A stretch of 40,122 bases of DNA from Bacteroides muris (ex Afrizal et al. 2022) (GCF_004793475.1 NZ_SRYZ01000035.1:1-40122); one strand, 5' to 3'; positions 23,759 through 34,206 are shown, numbered from the stretch's first letter. Notes: a model not told the origin generated them from the sequence alone. Made by a program: numbers and translations.

Positions 23759-24406
23759 ATGAAGACAATTAGACTAATTATTGCGGGACTGGTAATGACG
23801 ATGGGATTCACCAGTTGTTCCAGTTTGTTTTATGATGCTAAGGCAGATGTGTTGAACAGTATCCAGAAAGGGATGAGTAGGCAGGAAGTCACCAAGATAT
23901 TGGGAACTCCCGAATATCGCCGCTTCGACCGGGATATAGAAGAATGGGAATATTCCAGAGTGCTGTCCGGTAAAAGTAATATTACCCGAACTCAGATTGT
24001 CGTGACTTTTGAAGGTGGAAGAGTCGTTGCGATGGATTCATTCTCCAGAGAGCCATGTACGTTGCCGGTAGTTTCCGGTGGAGTTGTGATAGATTCTCCA
24101 GTTCCGGTTTACGTCAAGGGGATGCATCCCGAAGACTTCCGGCATTTTTATGAAAGGGTGAAGTCCCGCCCTTTCAAGGATGATCAAATTGAAATGATGA
24201 GAACCGTTGCCCGAAACAACAGTCTGAACTGTGCGCAATGCGCCAGTCTGATGGCACTGTATACTTTTGATGACGACAAGATGAAAGTTCTCAGAATATT
24301 CGCCTCCAATATCGCAGATCCGGAAAACTACGAAGCGATTTTAGACATCATTGATTCACTGTTCAAGAAAGACGATGCCAAGAAAATTCTGGGTATACGC
24401 TATTAA
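23759..24406 (+). CDS. Lipoprotein with BamE-like and DUF4476 domains
   Basis: This 215-residue protein has a lipoprotein signal peptide with lipobox GFTSC, so Cys20 is the likely lipid anchor. Residues about 30-85 resemble the SmpA/BamE fold (LNSIQKGMSRQEVTKILGTPEYRRFDRDIEEWEY). Residues about 125-210 match DUF4476 (DFRHFYERVKSRPFKDDQIEMMRTVARNN ... FDDDKMKVLRIFASNI). DUF4476 is common in Bacteroidetes envelope proteins and its role is unknown. It is transcribed alone from its own promoter, convergent with the thi operon. Confidence 0.8.
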   Translation: MKTIRLIIAGLVMTMGFTSCSSLFYDAKADVLNSIQKGMSRQEVTKILGTPEYRRFDRDIEEWEYSRVLSGKSNITRTQIVVTFEGGRVVAMDSFSREPCTLPVVSGGVVIDSPVPVYVKGMHPEDFRHFYERVKSRPFKDDQIEMMRTVARNNSLNCAQCASLMALYTFDDDKMKVLRIFASNIADPENYEAILDIIDSLFKKDDAKKILGIRY

Positions 24407-24419
24407 GCAGCAGGCTCGT

Positions 24420-24507
24420 CGAAACGCATTATCCGTTAGCGTCAAATACATAATGTACCGGAGGCTGATAGATAATGTGTTTAGGGTAAACAGATAATGC
24501 GTTTCGG
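24420..24507. repeat. Inverted and direct repeats between convergent operons
   Basis: CGAAACGCATTATC (24420-24433) is the exact complement of GATAATGCGTTTCG (24493-24506). A third related copy, GATAATGTGTTTAGG, lies at 24471-24485. There is no T run, so a classical terminator is unlikely; the role is unknown. Confidence 0.5.
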
Positions 24508-24514
24508 CCTATTC

Positions 24515-25342
24515 CTATTCCGACAAAGGGAAGTGCCATAACGGACCGTTCCCATGTCCTATATTCATATCTTTCCCTTGGTTTATCGCAGTACTTATAT
24601 ACTCTTTAGCCTTACGGACTGCTTCATCGAGCTTGCTGCCCCCGGCAAGGAATGTAGCTATGGCAGATGAAAGGGTACACCCCGTGCCGTGCAGATTGCG
24701 GCTTTCTATTTTTGGGGTGGAGTAGAGGATGCACCCGGATGGCAGGTCGTCAGCCCCGGCAGAAGGTTGCTGGTAATAAAGTACGTCGCACATGTTGTTA
24801 CCTTCCAAATGTCCGCCTTTGATGAGGACGGCGGTATTGTATCTGCCGGATAATTCACGGGCTGCTTGCTGCATCTCCACAGTGTCGGTAATGACCTGCC
24901 CCCATAGCAAGCTCGCTTCACTCAGGTTGGGAGTGACGAGAGTGCATAGCGGAAACAATTCTACCTTAATGGCACGGATGGTTTCTTCGGTCATCAAACA
25001 CCGTCCACTGGTTGATACCATGACCGGATCATACACCACAAATTTCGGACAGTATTTTTTGAGACATCCGGCGATGACAGTTACGATACCGGCATCATGT
25101 ACCATACCTATCTTGACGGCATCCGGTTGTAAATCATCCATTACGGATATGATTTGTGCCCTGACCATATCTGCAGGTATCGGATAAACCGATTGTACTC
25201 CCAGTGTGTTTTGTGCAGTAACAGCCGTGATAACGGAAGCGGCATAACTGCCTAAAGCAGAAATGGCCTTTATATCTGCTTGTATGCCCGCACCGCCCGA
25301 ACAGTCGGAACCGGCAATAGAAAGGATAGTAGGAGGAAGCAT
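24515..25342 (-). CDS. thiD: Hydroxymethylpyrimidine/phosphomethylpyrimidine kinase
   Basis: This 275-residue ribokinase-fold enzyme phosphorylates HMP to HMP-P and then HMP-PP, the pyrimidine half of thiamin. Marks are SIAGSDCSGGAGIQADIKA (8-26), VYDPVMVSTSG (about 104-114), and the anion-hole motif NLHGTGCTLSSAIA (about 218-231) with its catalytic Cys/Gly. It is the last gene of the thi operon, 7 bp after the TenI-like gene, and shares its TPP-riboswitch control. Confidence 0.95.
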   Translation of the reverse strand: MLPPTILSIAGSDCSGGAGIQADIKAISALGSYAASVITAVTAQNTLGVQSVYPIPADMVRAQIISVMDDLQPDAVKIGMVHDAGIVTVIAGCLKKYCPKFVVYDPVMVSTSGRCLMTEETIRAIKVELFPLCTLVTPNLSEASLLWGQVITDTVEMQQAARELSGRYNTAVLIKGGHLEGNNMCDVLYYQQPSAGADDLPSGCILYSTPKIESRNLHGTGCTLSSAIATFLAGGSKLDEAVRKAKEYISTAINQGKDMNIGHGNGPLWHFPLSE

Positions 25343-25349
25343 GGGAAAA

Positions 25350-25964
25350 TTAAAAATTAAAGGGGGACAGTCTGGGGGGACAGAAAAATTGTTTTAGGTG
25401 GAGGAAGTGGGGGAGAAAATCTTCTTCCGTCTGCTGCCAAATATCTCCCAATAGGGCGGCACCTCCGAAACCTAAAGAGGTTATTTCCTGAAGATGTTCC
25501 AGACTGATGCCGCCCAATGCCATCACCTTTGAGTCGATAATACCTGCCTGCTGCGCTTTCTTCAAAGTATCGGAGGAATAAGCGGAAGAGTAGCCTTCTT
25601 TGGATATACTGTCATAAATAGGGCTAAGGAATACATAGTTGCAATCTGATTTATGTTTCAACACTTCTTCAAGAGAGTGACAAGAGCAACTGACATGTCC
25701 CGTATATCCGGCAGGCATCTGCGGATTGCGTCCGTTCAGATGAATTCCTTTCAGACCGAAGACGGATGTCAGTTGGAATTGTTCGTGTGTGACAATGCGC
25801 GACATATATTCCACCGGTAACTGTCGAAGAAAACTATCAATCTCTTCAGCCGAGGATTCCGGCTTGCGCAGGTGGAGTATTTCCAATCCGTTTCGGAATA
25901 AGGAGGTAACTGCCGCTGCCTCTCCTTTGAAGAATTGCGGTGTGGTAATGACTATCAGTGTCAT
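25350..25964 (-). CDS. ThiE/TenI-like protein, second copy in the operon
   Basis: This 204-residue TIM-barrel protein is related to thiamin-phosphate synthase: LEILHLRKPE, KGIHLNGRN, SCSCHSLEEVL, VFLSPIYDSISKEGYSSAYS and VMALGGIS occur in the family order. The pyrophosphate-binding segments are degenerate compared with the ThiE at 30418-31053. It may be a TenI-type thiazole tautomerase or a specialised synthase instead of a second bona fide ThiE. The last residues (CPPRLSPFNF) are low-complexity and may have been added by local change at the stop. It lies 18 bp after thiF. Confidence 0.75.
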   Translation of the reverse strand: MTLIVITTPQFFKGEAAAVTSLFRNGLEILHLRKPESSAEEIDSFLRQLPVEYMSRIVTHEQFQLTSVFGLKGIHLNGRNPQMPAGYTGHVSCSCHSLEEVLKHKSDCNYVFLSPIYDSISKEGYSSAYSSDTLKKAQQAGIIDSKVMALGGISLEHLQEITSLGFGGAALLGDIWQQTEEDFLPHFLHLKQFFCPPRLSPFNF

Positions 25965-25982
25965 ATCTTTACGAATATTTGT

Positions 25983-26678
25983 CTATAATGAGAGAATATA
26001 CGACTGCATGGTTCTTAGATCAATCGTCCATAGTTTTCCTGCCAACGCTTCGCCGTAGCCGCAAATAAGTTTCAGCACCTCGTTGGTTTCTACGCTACTC
26101 ACAATGGCAGGAGTCACACCGATAACCGATTTGTCCGGAGACGGCATGAGCAGTGTCCCTTCTTCATCCGGATAGAGGTCACGGTAGGTTTTCGCGCCTT
26201 CACCGCAACAAAAGACGGATACTTGGCCTTCGAAGCCTTGGATGGCACCGTAGACATAGGGCTTGCTCAAGGCATTGCATGTGTCATTCAGCAAGTAACG
26301 GGTAGTAAAGTTATCGCATCCGTCTACCACTATATCATAGTCTTTTATCAGTTCCCCGGCATTCTTTTTGTCCAGACGGAAGGGGTATGCTTCCACTTTT
26401 ATGGTGCTGTTCAACCCCAGTACTCGGCGGGCGCAGCATAGAGGTTTGGAATCGCCAACGTCAGCTTCAGTGTACCAAACCTGACGTTGAAGGTTGCTGA
26501 TGCTGACCTTGTCATTATCTACCAATCCCAGCGTTCCGACTCCTGCCCCCGCCAGATAGAAGGCAATGGGAGAACCCAATCCTCCCACGCCGACTATCAA
26601 TACCTTGGCATTGCGCAGTTTCTCTTGTCCGGCTTTTCCTATCTCAGGCAGGGATATTTGTCTGTCGTATCGGTTCAT
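25983..26678 (-). CDS. thiF: ThiF/MoeB/HesA family adenylyltransferase
   Basis: This 231-residue protein activates the ThiS C-terminus by adenylation so that sulfur can be added. The E1-like core is clear: RYDRQISLPEIGKAGQEKL, the ATP loop VGVGGLGSPIAFYLAGAGVG, DNDKVSISNLQRQ, and VDGCDNFTTRYLLND. The usual CxxC zinc pairs are absent or reduced. I prefer ATG 26678 (MNRYDRQ), the family start, over 26726, which would add 16 unrelated residues. It follows thiH by about 55 bp on the same strand. Confidence 0.9.
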   Translation of the reverse strand: MNRYDRQISLPEIGKAGQEKLRNAKVLIVGVGGLGSPIAFYLAGAGVGTLGLVDNDKVSISNLQRQVWYTEADVGDSKPLCCARRVLGLNSTIKVEAYPFRLDKKNAGELIKDYDIVVDGCDNFTTRYLLNDTCNALSKPYVYGAIQGFEGQVSVFCCGEGAKTYRDLYPDEEGTLLMPSPDKSVIGVTPAIVSSVETNEVLKLICGYGEALAGKLWTIDLRTMQSYILSL

Positions 26679-26733
26679 TTGCTCATTGTTATTGAAGTTT
26701 TGTAAATGGGATACAGAGATATTCATTCGCTTA

Positions 26734-27864
26734 TCACTTGAAAGCCTTCAAATCAAAACTCGCATCCCAATCTTTCCACACCGGTTCTCGTCCCAGACGT
26801 TTCAGTGCTTTGTCCACTTCCACAGCCTTGCGCTCGTCGCTGACATGAAACTGTTCCAGCGTTTGCGGATAGCTGTAATATCCTCCCGGTTCGGTCTTGC
26901 TTTCGGCGCTCATGGTGGTCACACCGAGAGTCGCCATGTGGTCGCGTATATCGGCAGGCTCACGGGTGGAGTAGGAGATGTCCACATCGTGGTCGAAGAT
27001 GCGCATGGCAAAAGTGACCTGTGCCAGTTCGCGGTCGCTCATGACGACATTAGGCTGAAAACCTCCATTCTCCGAAGGACGCATACGCGGAAAATTGACA
27101 CTGTATTTCGTTTTCCAGTAATGTTTCTGGAGATAGCGTAGATGATAAGCCATCATGGTAATGTCCGTCTGCCATTCCTTTTCCAGACCGATGAGCACTC
27201 CCATGCCGATGGAGTGGACACCCGCCTGCCCCATACGATCGAAACCATTGACACGCCATTCAAATTTGGACTTCATGCCGCGTGGATGATAAATATTGTA
27301 GTTTGCTTTGTGGTAAGTTTCTTGAAAACAAATCACGCCATTCATGCCGTGCTCTTTCAGCATTGCATACTCTTCCGCTTTTAAGGGCATCACTTCTATT
27401 TTCAGATTGCTGAAGTAGGGTTTTGCCAGGTCTAGTGCACGGGCTATGTAGTGCACGCCTGCTTTTGCCGGGTTTTCTCCCGTCACCAACAGCAGGTTTT
27501 CGAAAGGTGCCAGCTTCTTGATGGCTTTATACTCGTTCACGATTTCTTCTTCCGTCAATATGGTGCGCGGCATGGGATTGCTGATATGAAAACCGCAATA
27601 CACGCAGGAATTGGTGCAGGAATTGGTAATGTAGAGAGGCACGAACATGGAGATGGTTTTCCCGAAACGCGCCTCGGTATACTTCTTGCTCAAACGCGCC
27701 ATCGTTTCCAGGTAGGGAGTGGCGGCGGGTGACACCAGGGCCATGAAGTCCTCTACGTTACAGTGCTCTTTGGAGAGTGCACGGCGTACGTCTGCATCCG
27801 TCTTGGCATGGATACGCTCCGTGGTTTCCTCCCAGGATATATTTTCTAACTCGTCTGAAAACAT
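26734..27864 (-). CDS. thiH: 2-iminoacetate synthase (tyrosine lyase)
   Basis: This 376-residue radical SAM enzyme splits tyrosine into dehydroglycine (2-iminoacetate) and p-cresol for thiazole formation. The cluster motif is Cys83-x3-Cys87-x2-Cys90 (TNSCTNSCVYCGFH). Further family segments are LLLVTGENPAKAGVHYI and GMGVLIGLEKEWQTD. The use of thiH instead of the glycine oxidase thiO fits an anaerobe. It lies 48 bp after thiC in the operon. Confidence 0.95.
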   Translation of the reverse strand: MFSDELENISWEETTERIHAKTDADVRRALSKEHCNVEDFMALVSPAATPYLETMARLSKKYTEARFGKTISMFVPLYITNSCTNSCVYCGFHISNPMPRTILTEEEIVNEYKAIKKLAPFENLLLVTGENPAKAGVHYIARALDLAKPYFSNLKIEVMPLKAEEYAMLKEHGMNGVICFQETYHKANYNIYHPRGMKSKFEWRVNGFDRMGQAGVHSIGMGVLIGLEKEWQTDITMMAYHLRYLQKHYWKTKYSVNFPRMRPSENGGFQPNVVMSDRELAQVTFAMRIFDHDVDISYSTREPADIRDHMATLGVTTMSAESKTEPGGYYSYPQTLEQFHVSDERKAVEVDKALKRLGREPVWKDWDASFDLKAFK

Positions 27865-27912
27865 AGTGTTCTATGATAAATAAATGATTTAATATGACAA
27901 TGTGCCTCCTGT

Positions 27913-29607
<1,695 letters not shown>

Positions 29608-30384
29608 TTATAAGTTCAAGAATGCTGTCAGCGGTGAGCTGGCTTCCGCAACAAAATTATCGGCTTGTATGCCCAGACCTGCTTCGTATGCCATGCGCCC
29701 TGCCTCTACAGCCTGCTTGAAAGCTACCGCCATAGCCACGGGGTCGCCTGCTACTGCGATGGCAGTATTCACCAGGCAAGCCGAAGCGCCCATTTCCATA
29801 GCTTCTGCCGCATGGCTCGGGGCACCGATACCGGCATCCACCACTACGGGGATATTGGCTTGCTCAATGATTATTCTCAGAAAATCCCTTGTTTGCAGTC
29901 CTTTGTTTGTGCCGATAGGAGCACCCAGCGGCATGACGGTGGCGGCACCAGCTTCTTCCAGCCTCTTGCACAGCGTGGGGTCGGCTTGGCAATAGGGCAG
30001 TACCACAAATCCTAACTTGACTAATTCCTCCGTAGCTTTCAGCGTTTCCACGGAATCCGGCAACAAGTAGCGGGGGTCGGGGTGTATCTCCAGTTTCAGC
30101 CAGTTCGTGCCAAAAGCCTCACGCGCCATCTGTGCGGCAAAAACAGCTTCTTCGGCATTGCGCACGCCGGAAGTGTTGGGTAAAAGCTGGATGCCGGGAT
30201 GCTGTATGTGCATCAGCATATCATCCTCCTTATTATCCAGTTCGATGCGTTTCATGGCCACTGTCACCATTTCTGTACCGGATGTCAGGATAGACTGCTC
30301 CATCACTTCATCGGAATTGAACTTCCCGGTTCCCAAAAACAGACGGGAGTTGAATTCACGTCCCGCAATCATTAATTTTTCCAT
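29608..30384 (-). CDS. thiG: Thiazole synthase
   Basis: This 258-residue TIM-barrel enzyme builds the thiazole phosphate from deoxyxylulose phosphate, 2-iminoacetate and ThiS thiocarboxylate. Marks are [30 protein letters not shown] with the Schiff-base Lys region, [14 protein letters not shown] and [21 protein letters not shown]. It lies 33 bp after thiE and just before thiC in the leftward operon. Confidence 0.96.
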   Translation of the reverse strand: MEKLMIAGREFNSRLFLGTGKFNSDEVMEQSILTSGTEMVTVAMKRIELDNKEDDMLMHIQHPGIQLLPNTSGVRNAEEAVFAAQMAREAFGTNWLKLEIHPDPRYLLPDSVETLKATEELVKLGFVVLPYCQADPTLCKRLEEAGAATVMPLGAPIGTNKGLQTRDFLRIIIEQANIPVVVDAGIGAPSHAAEAMEMGASACLVNTAIAVAGDPVAMAVAFKQAVEAGRMAYEAGLGIQADNFVAEASSPLTAFLNL

Positions 30385-30417
30385 ATCAGTATTGTGTTTT
30401 TCGATAACTCCTTCATT

Positions 30418-31053
30418 TTATAAATTCATGATTCTTTTCATTTCATCTGCCGGACTGTCTGCATGCAGTACCGTACCGGAAAGGGCGATTCCGCTTACGC
30501 CCGTCTGCATGATGGCGGGAATATCCGCTATGGTTATTCCACCGATGGCTACTATCGGAAGGTGTATATTCTTCTCCTGCATCCGGCGGATGATAGTTGT
30601 ATATCCTTCCAGTCCCAATATCGGGCTTAGATTCTTTTTGGTCGCGGTGTAGCGGAAGGGGCCGCAGCCAATGTAGTCGGCACCGTCCTTGTAGTGTTGC
30701 AGTACATCTTCAAAAGTATTGGCAGTACCGCCTATGATGTACTCTTCGCCCAGCATCAGGCGTGCATCGGCTATGGGCATATCTTTCTTTCCAAGATGTA
30801 CACCGTCGGCATGCAACTCCTTTGCCAGTTCCACATGGTCGTCAACGATGAAAGTGGCTCCGTATTGCCGACAAAGGGCTTGCACCTCTAAGGCTACGGG
30901 TTTTATCACTTCCACCGGTGTGTCTTTCATGCGCAGCTGCACCCAGCGACAACCGCCTTCGAGGGCTATGCGTGCAGCATCCGAATACGAATATCGTTCC
31001 GTATAATGCGTAATGAACTGTATCCCTCCGTTTTTCAGTTTTTCGTCCTTCAT
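30418..31053 (-). CDS. thiE: Thiamin-phosphate synthase
   Basis: This 211-residue enzyme joins HMP-PP and thiazole phosphate. Marks are WVQLRMKDTP, FIVDDHVELAKELHADGVHLGKKD, IIGGTANTFEDVLQHY, DYIGCGPFRYTATKKN and PIVAIGGI, in family order with the pyrophosphate-binding residues intact. I chose ATG 31053 (MKDEKLKNGG), 5 bp after the thiS stop. The longer frame to 31125 runs through the end of thiS and begins with a His-rich stretch that is out of family. Confidence 0.93.
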   Translation of the reverse strand: MKDEKLKNGGIQFITHYTERYSYSDAARIALEGGCRWVQLRMKDTPVEVIKPVALEVQALCRQYGATFIVDDHVELAKELHADGVHLGKKDMPIADARLMLGEEYIIGGTANTFEDVLQHYKDGADYIGCGPFRYTATKKNLSPILGLEGYTTIIRRMQEKNIHLPIVAIGGITIADIPAIMQTGVSGIALSGTVLHADSPADEMKRIMNL

Positions 31054-31058
31054 CTTCC

Positions 31059-31256
31059 TTATCCTCCGCAAGCTGCTTTGATGATGATGATGGACATATA
31101 TTCCCTCAGGGCACATTTTGTCCATTCCGTGCGGAGAACAATACGATTGTCCACGGCCACGGCAATGCCTTGCACCGATAGGGCAAGTTCCTCAATAAGT
31201 TGTGAAAGGGTAGTGGCGCCGGTTTTCACTTCCTTGTTGTTGACCAATACTTTCAT
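31059..31256 (-). CDS. thiS: Sulfur carrier protein ThiS
   Basis: This 65-residue ubiquitin-like protein carries sulfur on its C-terminal Gly-Gly as a thiocarboxylate for thiazole synthesis. It begins MKVLVNNKEVKTGATTLSQL and ends IIIKAACGG, the required diglycine. The start at 31256 is the family start; an upstream in-frame extension would run toward the riboswitch. It is the first gene of the operon, 84 bp after the riboswitch. Confidence 0.93.
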   Translation of the reverse strand: MKVLVNNKEVKTGATTLSQLIEELALSVQGIAVAVDNRIVLRTEWTKCALREYMSIIIIKAACGG

Positions 31257-31340
31257 TTTTCTGTTCATTAAAGAAATAAAACAATGGAAGTAAATACAAA
31301 GAAGTGCTGTAACGGCAAGTTCAGTGAAGAAAGAAATATC

Positions 31341-31412
31341 CAATTCCTACGGCAGTACTAACTGCATCAGGTTCGAGGGTATAATCTCAGCCCGTCAGGG
31401 CACCCCTTTGTC
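31341..31412 (-). promoter_or_regulatory. TPP riboswitch (THI element)
   Basis: On the minus strand the conserved parts appear in order: GGGGTGCC, CTGAGA, ACCC, GAACCTGAT, GTTAGTACTGCCG and TAGGAA. It lies between the promoter and thiS and should lower expression when thiamin pyrophosphate is bound. No T-rich terminator is obvious, so control of translation initiation or of a longer fold is possible. Confidence 0.96.
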
Positions 31413-31422
31413 TTTACAGCAA

Positions 31423-31457
31423 CAAAGGTAAGGGAAAAACGGAAATAAAAAACAAAA
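31423..31457 (-). promoter_or_regulatory. Promoter of the thi operon
   Basis: Minus strand: -33 TTTTG (31453-31457) and -7 TACCTTTG (31423-31430) with 22 bp between, just before the riboswitch. Confidence 0.75.
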
Positions 31458-31492
31458 GAACGTACTTTTTTATTGCAGCAATTACTTTTTGT

Positions 31493-32035
31493 TTATTCGC
31501 GCTTTTTTGTAGCATGTATCTTTTTCAGTATATTCCGAATAGTGGTTCTGACTCCTGTTGAATATAAACCAGGTTCTGTGTTTTCCAGTATCAGTTGTAA
31601 TTCCTGCAGCAGTTCCGGCTCTTTCCTGCAAAGCAGATAGGCCATTCTGATAGAAAGGGCTTGCACTCCTATGCTTTCGTGCGGAGACAGCATGTGATTC
31701 AGACAGTAATTCAGCAAATTGATGGAGAGTGGAGCAGTGATGGGAGTATTATACAGTATAGATAATAGGAGACGTTTGGAACCGTCGTGTGTACAGTCTA
31801 TCAGCCGTTGAATGATTTCATCGTACAGTGGAATGAACCAGTCGGGATGGATTTCGCTCAATTTCTCGCATACCCATATAGCCCGCCATGATACTGTCTG
31901 TTTCGCGTCGTATGTCAATCGGTATATATCTGCAAAATACTCGGGGCAGAGGCATACCTCGTGTACCAGAGAGTCTATCGACAACTTATGAATAGGAACT
32001 GCCAAGGTATTTCTGAATTCCATTATCTTTTCCAT
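31493..32035 (-). CDS. Helical-repeat (HEAT-like) hypothetical protein
   Basis: This 180-residue soluble protein is built of paired helices: LVHEVCLCPEYFADIYRLTYD, VSWRAIWVCEKLSEIHPDWF, IIQRLIDCTHDGSKRLLLSILYN and QALSIRMAYLLCRKEPEL. This suggests HEAT-type repeats and a protein-binding role; I do not recognise a named family. I chose ATG 32035 (MEKIMEFRN) over the non-ATG start at 32065. It lies on the same strand as fabD but after that gene's terminator, and about 35 bp before the thi promoter. Confidence 0.7.
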   Translation of the reverse strand: MEKIMEFRNTLAVPIHKLSIDSLVHEVCLCPEYFADIYRLTYDAKQTVSWRAIWVCEKLSEIHPDWFIPLYDEIIQRLIDCTHDGSKRLLLSILYNTPITAPLSINLLNYCLNHMLSPHESIGVQALSIRMAYLLCRKEPELLQELQLILENTEPGLYSTGVRTTIRNILKKIHATKKRE

Positions 32036-32094
32036 ATATCCTATTTTTTTTGCTGTCAGTGGCAAACATAAAGAAATGATTCACTAAAACAAGA

Positions 32095-32124
32095 AAGGCT
32101 GTCTATTTGGAGAAAGACAGCCTT
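32095..32124 (-). terminator. Terminator after fabD
   Basis: AAGGCTGTC/GACAGCCTT stem (32095-32103 and 32116-32124), followed on the minus strand by TTCTTGTTTT. Confidence 0.7.
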
Positions 32125-32146
32125 GAAAAATATTGAATTTAAAGAA

Positions 32147-33034
32147 TTATGCAATCCCGTGAGCTATTGTTTCCGGTGCAATCTTTTTGATAAGACCCTG
32201 CAGCACTGCACCGGGACCACATTCTGTAAAATCGGTAGCACCATTGGCAACCATGTTCTTCACTGTCTGTGTCCAACGTACCGATGCCGTCAGCTGAGCC
32301 ACTAGGTTCTTCTTGATTTCTGCCGGGTCAGTATGAGGCATAGCGTCTACATTCTGATATACGGGGCACTTCGGAGCATGGATTTCTGTTGCATTGATAG
32401 CTGCTTCCAATTCAACTTTGGCGGGGTCCATCAACGGAGAGTGAAATGCACCGCCTACCTTTAACGGCAAAGCACGCTTGGCACCTGCGGCCTTCATCAG
32501 CTCGCAAGCCTTGTTGATACCTTCTATGGAACCGGAGATTACAATCTGTCCCGGACAGTTATAGTTGGCTGCCACGCAAACTTCACCTTCGGCACTTACC
32601 TGGGCGCAGATTTCCTCTACCTTTTCATCCGGCAGGGCAATGATGGCTGCCATGGTGGAGGGGTGTGCCTCGCAAGCCTTTTGCATAGCCATGGCACGGG
32701 CATACACCAGTTTCAGACCATCTTCAAAGCTCAGTGCACCGGCAGCAACCAATGCGGAGAATTCGCCCAGTGAATGACCGGCGGTCATTTCCGGCTTAAA
32801 GTCATCGCCCATGCAGAGGGCGGAAATAACGGAATGAAGGAATACGGCAGGTTGGGTCACTTTAGTCTGACGCAGGTCTTCATCTGTCCCGTTGAACATA
32901 ATATCAGTGATACGATATCCGAGGATATCATTTGCTTTCTCAAAAAGTTCCTTGGCTAATGCCGAATTTTCGTACAGGTCTTTTCCCATGCCAACGAATT
33001 GGGCACCTTGCCCCGGAAATACAAATGCTTTCAT
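32147..33034 (-). CDS. fabD: Malonyl-CoA:ACP transacylase
   Basis: This 295-residue cytoplasmic enzyme loads malonyl units onto acyl carrier protein for fatty-acid synthesis. Marks are FPGQGAQFVGMG (6-17), the nucleophile Ser88 in AGHSLGEFSAL, and the partner His in VGGAFHSPLMDP. I chose ATG 33034 (MKAFVFPGQGAQ), the family start. The longer frame to 33157 crosses the promoter at 33071-33079. No other fab genes are adjacent; it is monocistronic with its own promoter and terminator. Confidence 0.96.
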   Translation of the reverse strand: MKAFVFPGQGAQFVGMGKDLYENSALAKELFEKANDILGYRITDIMFNGTDEDLRQTKVTQPAVFLHSVISALCMGDDFKPEMTAGHSLGEFSALVAAGALSFEDGLKLVYARAMAMQKACEAHPSTMAAIIALPDEKVEEICAQVSAEGEVCVAANYNCPGQIVISGSIEGINKACELMKAAGAKRALPLKVGGAFHSPLMDPAKVELEAAINATEIHAPKCPVYQNVDAMPHTDPAEIKKNLVAQLTASVRWTQTVKNMVANGATDFTECGPGAVLQGLIKKIAPETIAHGIA

Positions 33035-33070
33035 ATTTACTCGTTTTTTAGTGTTTAAATAAAAAGTGCT

Positions 33071-33079
33071 GCAAAGGTA
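33071..33079 (-). promoter_or_regulatory. Promoter of fabD
   Basis: Minus strand TACCTTTGC, 36 bp before the start. Confidence 0.7.
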
Positions 33080-33269
33080 GAGGTTTTTCTGATATTCACC
33101 GCACAAACGGATATTTTTGTGCAATACCCTTACTTTTAGGGAAAAGCTAAAATACAATATGTATGTCTGGAACTTCTATGGTGCCCGAATGCTGAAATAC
33201 TTATAAATGAAATACTTCCTCATTATCGTGCTTCCTACAATTAGCCCCCTGTGTATTCTTGTAAATTAC

Positions 33270-33311
33270 ATATTGTATCTTATACGATAATATCCTAAAA
33301 TGATATTGTAT
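33270..33311 (+). promoter_or_regulatory. Candidate operator of the xyl operon
   Basis: ATATTGTAT occurs at 33270-33278 and 33303-33311, with a partly complementary ATACGATAATAT between them (33283-33294). It lies 90-130 bp upstream of the promoter. A binding site for the adjacent Nudix-type regulator is inferred. The rest of 33080-33376 shows no gene. Confidence 0.35.
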
Positions 33312-33376
33312 AAAGTAAGATATGTATTTGTTTGAAAAATAATGCTTTGTAGTATTGCAAAAATATTATTTTCCTT

Positions 33377-33408
33377 TATTGTGAATTGGAAAAACCTGTT
33401 TATATTTG
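33377..33408 (+). promoter_or_regulatory. Promoter of the xyl operon
   Basis: -33 TATTG (33377-33381), 19 bp spacing, -7 TATATTTG (33401-33408), then 21 bp to the regulator start. Confidence 0.7.
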
Positions 33409-33429
33409 TAGCGCTTAAAGAGACATATT

Positions 33430-34161
33430 ATGCAAAACATAGAACAAAAAACACCGTTGGCAAACAATCATATCTCTGTGGACTGTGTGGTGATTGGTTT
33501 TGACGGAGAACAGCTGAAGGTTCTGCTGGTTAAGCGTGCAGGAGAGGAACAAGGAGAAGTCTTCCATGATATGAAACTTCCCGGAAGTTTGATTTACATG
33601 GATGAGGATTTGGATGAAGCTGCCAAACGGGTATTGAATGAATTGACGGGACTGAAGAACGTCAACTTGATGCAGTTCAAGGCATTCGGTTCAAAAAACC
33701 GCACGAAAGACCCCAAAGATGTGCATTGGCTGGAGCGTGCCATGCAGTCAAGGGTAGAACGCATTGTTACCATAGCCTATCTTTCTCTGGTGAAGATAGA
33801 CCGCGCATTGAACCGTGGTTTGGACGATTATCAAGCTAGTTGGGTAGCCATGCCGGATATAAAGGTTCTGGCATTCGACCACAATCTGATTATCAAGGAA
33901 GCCATTACCTATGTCCGCCAGTACGTCGAGTTCAACCCGTCTTCGCTGTTCGACTTGTTGCCGCGTAAATTTACAGCATCCCAGCTTCGCACTCTGTACG
34001 AACTGGTGTACGACAAGCAGTACGACGTACGCAATTTCCATAAAAAGATAGCTCTGATGGAGTATGTCGTCCCTTTGGAAGAAAAGCAGCAAGGCGTGGC
34101 CCACCGGGCGGCACGCTACTACCGTTTCGACAAAAAGATATACAGTAAGGTTAGACGGTAA
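33430..34161 (+). CDS. Nudix-domain transcriptional regulator (NrtR/XylR-like)
   Basis: This 243-residue protein has an N-terminal Nudix fold (about 15-150) and a C-terminal winged helix (about 165-240: FTASQLRTLYELVYDKQYDVRNFHKKI ... YYRFDKKIYSK). The Nudix box is degenerate: GSLIYMDEDLDEAAKRVLNELTGL lacks the REUxEE glutamates. The domain should bind a ligand and not hydrolyse it. Such proteins repress sugar operons in Bacteroides; the location directly ahead of xylB-xylA-xylE points to xylose control. The effector could be xylose or a related pentose. It is probably autoregulated as the first gene. Confidence 0.85.
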   Translation: MQNIEQKTPLANNHISVDCVVIGFDGEQLKVLLVKRAGEEQGEVFHDMKLPGSLIYMDEDLDEAAKRVLNELTGLKNVNLMQFKAFGSKNRTKDPKDVHWLERAMQSRVERIVTIAYLSLVKIDRALNRGLDDYQASWVAMPDIKVLAFDHNLIIKEAITYVRQYVEFNPSSLFDLLPRKFTASQLRTLYELVYDKQYDVRNFHKKIALMEYVVPLEEKQQGVAHRAARYYRFDKKIYSKVRR

Positions 34162-34206
34162 TTCTCCCGATTTTAATTGTTAATTCTTTAATTTTAATTG
34201 ATAGGA

